From Daphnia carinata (Eukaryota; Arthropoda; Branchiopoda; Diplostraca; Daphniidae), in contig NC_081340.1 of the NCBI RefSeq assembly GCF_022539665.2, positions 4,278,001 through 4,342,000 on the forward strand: 64,000 nucleotides of DNA, in the 5' to 3' direction. The translations under genes and the position numbers were made by a program. The notes below the pieces were generated by a model. That model searched no databases. It worked only from the letters and a program-made list of their open reading frames with translations, and was not told where the DNA came from. This document shows, piece by piece, positions 56,920-64,000 of the stretch (the stretch's first letter is position 1; every line of letters begins with the position of its first letter).

Positions 56920-59900
56920 ATGATTTTTTCTAAAGTAAAAGAAAATTAACAAAATTAAATTCAGATTTTTTGTGATATCAACTTGTTTGGGAATTTTCTT
57001 TCTCAACTGAAACAGATCGTGCTGGTGATTGTGATTCTATTGCACGTGGTTCACGCCCAGGACATCAAAAACAGCGACCCGAAGTTAATCGAGGTGAAAG
57101 GAAATAAATACAGAAATCCCGGCATCATCAATAGAGGTACCCTATATGGATAAATTTCATTTGACCTTTAACAGCTTACTGTTTCATTAAAAAGTTAGTA
57201 AACAATACTTTGGTTTTAACAGAAATTTCCCCTTTAAAACCACTCCTCGCAAATGTAGTTGTGAGGTAGATACCGTAAACTTTTGAAACTACTCGGAATA
57301 ATTGTAATTAAGGAATCCTTTCATGCAAAATAGATCTTAAAATTGTTACCTCGTTTAACTGTTGGGCAGAATCTGACTATATCAATGAATGTAGCTACAG
57401 TAGTGATGAAGAAAATATAAAACCTAGTAAAAAGTTAAAAAAGAAAACATTAGTAGATGTAAGCGGAAACAGGTAAACGGAAGATACCTGATTAAACCAC
57501 GGTTCACTAGCTTACACTTGCGACGGGAACAATCAATTGTACTTGTTTCTTTCAGATGGATACGATAGCCGAACTCGTGGTGAAAAGGGCAGCGGGTCTG
57601 CCCGTGAAAACAATGAAGGTTAGACCCAAGAACATATTCTCGTGCACTCAATGGATTATTTTGGCAATAAACATGAGCATTAAATTTCTATACTACAGGA
57701 CACCAAATCGTCTCATACGAAAACACCAAAAGAAAAGCAAAAAGAGGTATAAAATTCACAACGGGCCACAACCTTGTGCCCACTCCAGTTTTACATTTTA
57801 CACCATTTCTAGCATTTCTATATACACCAGATATCGCTGTAGACGATCCGAAGAGAAAAGGTAACGCGAAAACTTGCCAATATTAAAAAATAAATACATA
57901 TGCTAATTTTTGCTGTTCCTATCATTTTGTAGGCCATGGTAACAACGATGGATACAGCGAATACAACTATGGTACATAGCCTACTTTCTCTCGAGTTCAA
58001 GTAACTCTATAGATTTATTACTATTTTATTTCCCATAACTTCATATTTGGCTCGAGTATTTCCATTGTACACGTGGTAGTTTTAAAAACATAGAAATCTA
58101 AGGCAGCACGCCCTAACTTGCAGAAGATTTATGATGTTAATAACCTTTTAAAAAAAACTAGATCATGTGGAAGGCAAGAAAGAAAGAGAAAGTGAAAGTA
58201 AACAGAACAAAAACAATCAACCTGGTGCTTTGCGTCTACATTTTACGGTATTGAATGGACTTTCGCAAAAACACTCACCTCGCTTAGGATATGAAAGCGA
58301 TGACATGCAAGGCAAGGCGTACGGCGTTGTTACGATGAAGTACACTAAAAGAAATGGCGCAAAAAGTAAGATAAACATTACTATAAATATCATAATTAAA
58401 ACTTGCTTCAATAACTCAAAAATACAAATTGTTATTCTTACGTTCCTGCAACAGATCGACGTTCCAGAAGAAGTGGTGGTAATGGATTCGACCCTGGTGA
58501 AATCGGAGGCAAGTTATAAAAATCGATTAAATTATTTTCCGATATTGACAATTATTAAATGAGAAGTTGAGATTTTCTTATTGAAATTAAAGTAGAAGCT
58601 GTTTAAATTTAAGAAAATAATAAATTAAAATTAATGTTCACACATTTATGATTTAAGGATACATTATACTCTCACACGAAATAAAGAGTAATGATAAAGG
58701 AGGCAGAGGAATTGGAGGTAACGTAAAATCGCAACTCTCATACGTTCAACCTAATACCAAAACACACTGTCATTGATTTTAAACTGCTTATTACGGAAAC
58801 GGTAGATCATTACAATGGTGGAATTCTCGGAGGATACGATATCGATGGAGGAAGTGTATACAAGAACGACGGAAGAGGCAGTAACTTTGCCGGGGGTAGA
58901 AATGCATTACTTTTAAAATGTTGTCATTCCTACTACGTTTAACTGTGGTACAGGTGGTAATGACGGTGGAAAAAGAAGCATCGAACCCACAGCTGGCGGT
59001 AAAACTAACATCACCACAAATAACGGAAATAAACCACAAAGTAAAACCCCTTTTGGTACAAACGGATGTCAACGAAAATGGTCTAGTGTCGAAGAATAAC
59101 GTTTTGTTTTCTTTTAGACAGTGTCAAACACATAAACCCAAGCATAAGACACAACGGAAATGAAATCAGAAATATTGCTCCTGCTATCAGCGTCAGTAAT
59201 GCAAACGGTCCGGGACAATTACAAAGTAAATAATTACCTAAAAAACACCCGTTAACGCTATCTCTTATTATTTAACCAAACAAAACGTATTTGGTTTTTA
59301 AATATTTAAAGCTACCAGTGGACCAATAAATGGAGTAGGAAGCACGGGACCTATTGGAGGAGCACGACCTATTCCTATCAATAATGTAGCCAAACCTCAA
59401 GGTAAATGCGCGTATTTCTGTTAATTTTATATCACCAAACCTACAGCTTTGCCAACAAAGACCTTCATACTGAAACTATTTGTTGTCAAATAAATATTTT
59501 TTTAAAGGTAACCACGGACCCATAACCAATAATGGCAATGCCAGCAATGGGAAAATCAATCCCCTGCCCTTGCACAGCTTAGGAAAAGTCAACACAAACA
59601 CTAGGCCAGTCCAAACAATTACTGCACCAGTTAAAACTAATGAAGCAGCCAAAATAATTACTGGGCCAGTTAAAACAAATGCTGTACCAGCCAAAACAAT
59701 TACTGGACCAATCAAAACAAATGCTGTACCAGCCAAAACAATTATTGGACCAATAACAACAAATGCTGTACCACCCAAAACAATCACTGGACCAGTCAAG
59801 ACAAATGCTGCACCAGCCAAAACAATTAATGGACCGGTCAAGACAAATGCTGTACCAGCAAAAACAATTACTGGACCGGTCAAAACAAATGCTGTGCCAG

Positions 59901-62354
59901 CAAAAATAATTACTGGACCAGTCAAAACAAATGCTGTACCAGCAAAAATAATTACTGGACCAGTCAAAACAAATGCTGCACCAGCAAAAACAATTACTGG
60001 ACCAGTCAAAACAAATAATGAACCAGTCAAAACAAATGCTGTACCAGCAAAAACAATAACTGGACTGGTCAAAACGAATAATGAACCAGCCAAAAGTCAA
60101 GTATTGAATAGCAGCACAAACAATGAAAACCAAAACCCAAGTAAAGATCTTAGAATCCTTATAGAACTACTCTGCTTTGCTGCATTTTCATTTTGTTTAA
60201 CCCTAGCTAAGATCTACAGCCTCAGAGATTGTTATATCCTCACACAAAAATGCTAAATGTTTCGTATTAATACAGGTAGTGCTAGACCAGCAAATGGGAA
60301 GGATGGCAATAACGATGCAAGAAAGATCAACCCTGTCGTTACTTCGGGTATAGAAATCAGCAGTAGCCAAAATGGAGGAGACAAAACGAAAAGTAAACGC
60401 CTTGGCCAACACTAATGAGCCAAAAAACCGAACCTGAACTGCCTTTTCAGAAACAGAAGCATAGAAAAACATGGCTAGACGTAATTTTACCCTATCCTTC
60501 TTTACAGGCAATAATGGACCAATAAGTGTACAGAATGGTGATGCGAAAAAAAATGTCGGACCTCTTATTGCTACGAAAGTTAACCCCACAGCTATAGAAC
60601 ACAAACCACAGAACAATAAAAGTAAGAGCCCTTTGGCAAATGACCTTACAAAACCCAGAGAAGTGAACAAAAATGATTCTACAAATTCAGAGCGCAACGA
60701 TGTGCTGAACACTAGACAAATCACGTGACTTTTTTAAACAGGTCAAAATGGGTCTGCAGGCGGGGAAAAAGATGGCAGCCTCAATGGAAACAAAGCTGAC
60801 GCACCCATTCCTATCCAAATAGCCAACAATAGTACCAGTAATGAAAGCAAAGCTAAAGGTAAAATCCCTACTTCGAACACGTAATTTGTTCACCTGACAT
60901 CAAGTATAGCCTACCAAACTCAATTTTTACGAATACCAACGAACTTTTTCTGAAAAGCTATCAGCGAAACAAAAAGCAGTCATAAAAGTAATGGAGAAAT
61001 AAACGTCGAGCCCGTTTTCCCGCAAAAAAGCAACATTACCACAAAGAATGCAGACAACGTTAAAAGTAAATGAACCGCTTTACTCACCAACAAATAATGA
61101 TGACGTTGCGCAGTCGTTGTACTAGTGGCCAACTAATTAACGTTATGGAATGACATGTGCTTTCCTTAGAAAGTAGCAGTGGACCCATTAAAAGCGAAAA
61201 AGTGAACAGCACGACCACCGGGAAAAGGAACATTGGCTCCATTATTGGTGCTAAAGGCAACAGTACAAGAATAACAGAAGGTACTTGACTGCTTAATTAG
61301 ACTGCTAACGAAAACTAACCAGTTTCTAAACGTTTTCATTTCGTGATTTGAAAAGAAGTTGCTGGTGAACTGCTCAACAGTGAAAAGCCGAATAATGGAA
61401 GAAGACACGTGGGAGCTACAATAGGCGGTAAACCCACGAGCATTGCTGGTATGTGACCTATTACTGAAGAAGGCCAAGCTTCAACTAAAACTGATATGCA
61501 TAGAATGTGCAAGTAGAATTTGATTAGAGGAGGGGTTACATTTGGCAAAGGAAGGGTAAGGAAACGGTGGCCTCCAAATTGTTCTGGAAAAAACCATTCC
61601 CCTATGGTACAAAATGCAAAGAATTTAAATAATTTTCATTTGCATCTTTTTCGAAAAACTCGACAATTTGCGCATGAATAATTTGAACATTTGCTGTGTA
61701 ATTTACATAAAATCTAAGACTTGACATCGATAATTACGCAAATCGGCTTTCTTAACGATTATCATTTTTGCTTTTTTGAAAGTTCATGTTGGCAATGCAA
61801 GAAGACACATCGGATCGGTTATTGGCAAAAAAAACAACAATCAAGGTAACGAAAACCAAAATATGTAGATCATCTTACAATGATTAAAAATTAATTTTTC
61901 TAATAGGTAGCAACGTAAGCATCGAAATTGGGAACACAAAAAGGAATATTGGTTCCACTATCGGCGATAAAACCAATAGTGATTCAGTCATTACTGAAAG
62001 TAAGCCAATGAAAATACTTCTGATATTTCATGTTACTTATAATCGCACCTATACGTATCACATAGGCGGATTGCTGAGCACTGGAAAGAGACACATTGGA
62101 TCTGTGATTGGCAGCAAGAGTATGTGTAACTAGACAAGCTTACATCATTTCTAACCTGTCCACGTAGACATCTAATTTATTCCAGCCGGAATTTTGTTTG
62201 ATTTATGTGTCTTTTAGTATTGCCTGGGGATGGACAGCAAATTTCAGTGAACCTAAAGAGTCACAATCAGCCATCTTCAGTCAGCCATACGAAGCCTCAT
62301 CAAGACTCTTCTGTGCAAGAAGTTCCTCTCTTTGATATCCTTTCCTTTCGATAA
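56920..62354 (+). CDS. KG-4: 880-aa secreted protein built from 26 mostly symmetric exons
   Basis: Exons: 56920-56934, 57016-57136, 57370-57426, 57556-57618, 57699-57746, 57831-57860, 57933-57971, 58162-58224, 58288-58365, 58455-58508, 58658-58717, 58806-58895, 58954-59040, 59118-59225, 59312-59401, 59508-60140, 60276-60392, 60508-60621, 60742-60858, 60958-61065, 61170-61280, 61356-61448, 61783-61845, 61907-61999, 62066-62119 and 62218-62354. The sum is 881 codons. Every intron after the first is phase 1, so internal exons are interchangeable. Signal peptide MIFSKIVLVIVILLHVVHA, then NSDPKLIEVKGNKY. Cassettes include GHQIVSYENTKRK, GYIILSHEIKS, a 211-codon exon of 14-residue repeats, and five C-terminal exons with K-R-H-I-G-S-V-I-G-type motifs. 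The intron after 58508 uses a GC donor. Predicted extracellular, function unknown; a few small 5' exons could be alternatively used. Confidence 0.82.
59613..60100 (+). repeat. 42-bp coding tandem repeat in KG-4 exon 16
   Basis: About eleven units of the 14-residue pattern GPVKTNAVPAKTIT, with small substitutions (I for V, A for V, N for T) and two shortened NNEP units near the end. The frame is open throughout. Confidence 0.85.
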
Positions 62355-62858
62355 TTGGTTTGACTTTGATAGTCTTACCATGTTTGAACACAACAATTGT
62401 TCTGTCTTTTATATCTAATCATCAATTAAAACTCTATTTAAATATATTTAAAAATGGTGCATTATTGTTGTCTCAACATTGATTAGACAGTTGAAATGAT
62501 TCAGATGTAGTTGCAGATGAATATGAAAAGGGTGGTACGTATACTGTGTATTTCTATAGCTTTCTAAGAAATCCCAAGAATAAATGACAGTCATTCATTC
62601 ACGAACAAAAACATGAATAATTCTACAGTTGTGTTAATGTTGGGCCATAAAAATCAAATGTTGTACAAGATTTCACTGATTGAAAATGAAAATGACACCG
62701 TAATATTCGGTTATTTTTGAGCAAAACCGTCAAACTGGGCTAAATAACAATTAAATCGATTACAAATAAATAAATCGAAAAAAAAAATCTGAATGTTAAA
62801 ATACAATTATCAGCAATTCACAATACCTTGCTGTTCATCATGGTTGATTCCAGTTCCA
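62355..62858. other. Convergent 3' intergenic region between KG-4 and the SIM-repeat gene
   Basis: AT-rich, about 500 bp, holding both 3' UTRs. No copy of the KG-2/KG-3 hairpin was found here. Confidence 0.5.
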
Positions 62859-64000
62859 TCACACAGAAGTTGGATTGACCAGGACAATAGATCCTCCTGA
62901 AATTGTTAGCCTCGTTTGAATGTCTTCTTCACTTCGATCATCATCGAATTCTCTTTCTTGAATTTGTACTCGATTCGCAGCTTGCAAAAGAGGTAACACT
63001 GGCGATTCGATATCTTCAGCTGATTCGACTAAGACGATCCTCGATGCTGTTGTCGACGACAACGAAACGTTGGAACGCAGAAACTCCTGCGTATCTTCGG
63101 CCGAATCGACTAACAGAACAGTAGATCCAGCACCTGTTGCTGCTGGCCCTGATAATGAGACGTTAGACAAGAGATTTCCCTGGACAATCCGAGTATCTTC
63201 CTCCGAATCAACTAGAAATGAAAGCGGAGTTTGTCCAGTTGATGACACTGGTGTGGATAACACTATAGTAGACAGAGGAACGTTTCGTGCAACCTGGACA
63301 TCTTCATCCGAATCAACCAAGCGCACAAGAGGTGACGTTCCAGCAGATTGCGCTGGCCCTGATAACGAAACGCTTGATTGCGGAATCCTCCGATCGATTT
63401 GGAAGTCTTCAGCTGAATCCCGCAAGAAAATTCGTGGGGTTTCCGCAACCGTTCCTGGTGAAGAAGTGTTAGAGAAAGCAATTTGCCGGACGATCTGAAT
63501 GTCTTCTGCTGAATCCACTAGGAAAGACGGCTGAGTTTGTCCAGTAGTAGGTGCTCGTGCGGATAATGGAACACTAGATAGCGACACTTCTCTTGTAACC
63601 TGGATATCTTCGGCTGAATCAACTAAACGTAAAAGAGGAGCTACCCCAGCAGATTGCCCCGACCCAGATAACGAAACAGTTGGTTGCGGAACCCTCCGAT
63701 TCGTTTGGAAATCTTCAGCTGAATCTCGTAAGAAAATTCGAGGGGTTTCACCAACTCTCCTGGATGTAGAATTACCTGATAGCAGAATTTCCTGGACGAT
63801 CTGAACATCTTCATCCGAATCAACTAGGAGAACCCTAGGGGTCGTCGTAGACTGTAGAGGTCCAGGTGAAGAAAGCGTAGGCACAGATATTGGTTGAGAA
63901 ATCAGCCGCAATTCGAAATCTTCGTTTGAATTGTCTGGAACTTCAAGCGAATTGCCCTCTATGTTGGCTAACACTGCTTGGAGGGAAGATGTGCCGGTGT
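62859..64000 (-). CDS. Protein with tandem hydrophobic-acidic (SIM-like) repeats, 5' end outside window
   Basis: An open frame runs from the right edge to a stop at 62861-62859, giving about 380 residues with no intron. It carries nine copies of a motif of the type VLLVDSDEDVQIV or IFLRDSAEDFQ: a short hydrophobic strand followed by D-S-x-E-D. Ser/Thr/Pro-rich spacers separate the copies by about 30-40 residues, and a degenerate tenth copy (DRSEEDIQTRLT) and a final IVLVNPTSV follow. Hydrophobic core plus Ser/acidic flank matches the general form of SUMO-interacting motifs, which makes a SUMO-binding scaffold one possibility. DSxED could also be a phosphorylation or degron site. I do not recognise an orthologue. 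It is convergent with KG-4. Confidence 0.75.
   Translation of the reverse strand, partial: TGTSSLQAVLANIEGNSLEVPDNSNEDFELRLISQPISVPTLSSPGPLQSTTTPRVLLVDSDEDVQIVQEILLSGNSTSRRVGETPRIFLRDSAEDFQTNRRVPQPTVSLSGSGQSAGVAPLLRLVDSAEDIQVTREVSLSSVPLSARAPTTGQTQPSFLVDSAEDIQIVRQIAFSNTSSPGTVAETPRIFLRDSAEDFQIDRRIPQSSVSLSGPAQSAGTSPLVRLVDSDEDVQVARNVPLSTIVLSTPVSSTGQTPLSFLVDSEEDTRIVQGNLLSNVSLSGPAATGAGSTVLLVDSAEDTQEFLRSNVSLSSTTASRIVLVESAEDIESPVLPLLQAANRVQIQEREFDDDRSEEDIQTRLTISGGSIVLVNPTSV
63127..63738 (-). repeat. 306-bp higher-order tandem duplication inside the SIM-repeat gene
   Basis: Two consecutive 102-codon blocks, each beginning ETPRIFLRDSAEDFQ and each containing three motif types in the same order (IFLRD, LRLVD/VRLVD, SFLVD). 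The DNA offset between matching points (for example AGCTGAATC at 63411 and 63717) is 306 bp. Confidence 0.75.

Noticed and set aside
57223-57270. Possible extra KG-4 exon after TTTTAACAG
   Set aside because: Its length is not divisible by three between usable splice sites, which would break the otherwise perfect phase-1 chain.
59613-60100. Regularly spaced repeats considered as a CRISPR-like array
   Set aside because: The 42-bp units are contiguous, diverged and in frame within a eukaryotic exon, with no unique spacers.
59476-60133. Antisense frames of about 200 codons opposite the 42-bp repeats
   Set aside because: A repeat of 42 bp keeps several frames open by chance; the sense frame is the one flanked by correct splice sites.

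Overview
The window looks like nuclear DNA of an arthropod, most likely a cladoceran crustacean such as Daphnia. It is AT-rich, has many introns of about 60-90 bp, clear TATA boxes, animal housekeeping genes and tRNA-derived repeats, and holds a large cluster of lineage-specific secreted low-complexity proteins. The species is inferred from style, not from a match. Splice sites were placed by hand from GT/AG signals and reading frame; every multi-exon model below closes in frame.

Left part (1-21.2 kb): ordinary genes and repeats. On the minus strand at the left edge is the 5' part of a probable mitochondrial phosphatidylserine decarboxylase. It is followed by ataxin-2 (12 exons, +), a minimal MOZART2 gene (-) head-to-head with a BAG1-type cochaperone (+), a 6 kb gene-poor stretch with six tRNA-like sequences and a GC-rich hairpin island, a BRI3 homologue (+) and, tail-to-tail with it, a complete poly(ADP-ribose) glycohydrolase (10 exons, -). 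Two tandem diverged copies of a tRNA-headed SINE-like repeat follow.

Middle and right part (21.5-62.4 kb): twelve genes for small to very large secreted proteins, eleven of them on the + strand. They share one architecture: a TATA box, a 12-15 nt first coding exon of the form M-x-x-(x)-K, a phase-0 intron inside the signal peptide, then phase-1 introns. Seven belong to a Gly/Tyr/His-rich family (here GYH-1 to GYH-7). Four belong to a second family (KG-1 to KG-4) with a common segment after the signal peptide and Lys-Gly, Ser-Gly or repetitive Thr/Pro/Asn tails; three of these are large (1200, 913 and 880 aa). One (YP-1) is a small Tyr/Pro/Ala protein. A CCTTTCACTC-type element lies upstream of the TATA box in many of them, which suggests joint expression. 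A secreted matrix, cuticle, egg-case or adhesive material is the natural hypothesis; nothing here proves which.

Right edge: a minus-strand gene running off the window encodes a protein with nine tandem hydrophobic-acidic motifs that resemble SUMO-interacting motifs, arranged in a 306-bp higher-order duplication.

Most noteworthy: the co-regulated secreted-protein cluster, a covarying hairpin in the 3' UTRs of KG-2 and KG-3, the exon-cassette structure of KG-4, the birth-and-decay record in the GYH family (inverted duplication, intron loss, direct-repeat deletion), and the SIM-like repeat protein.
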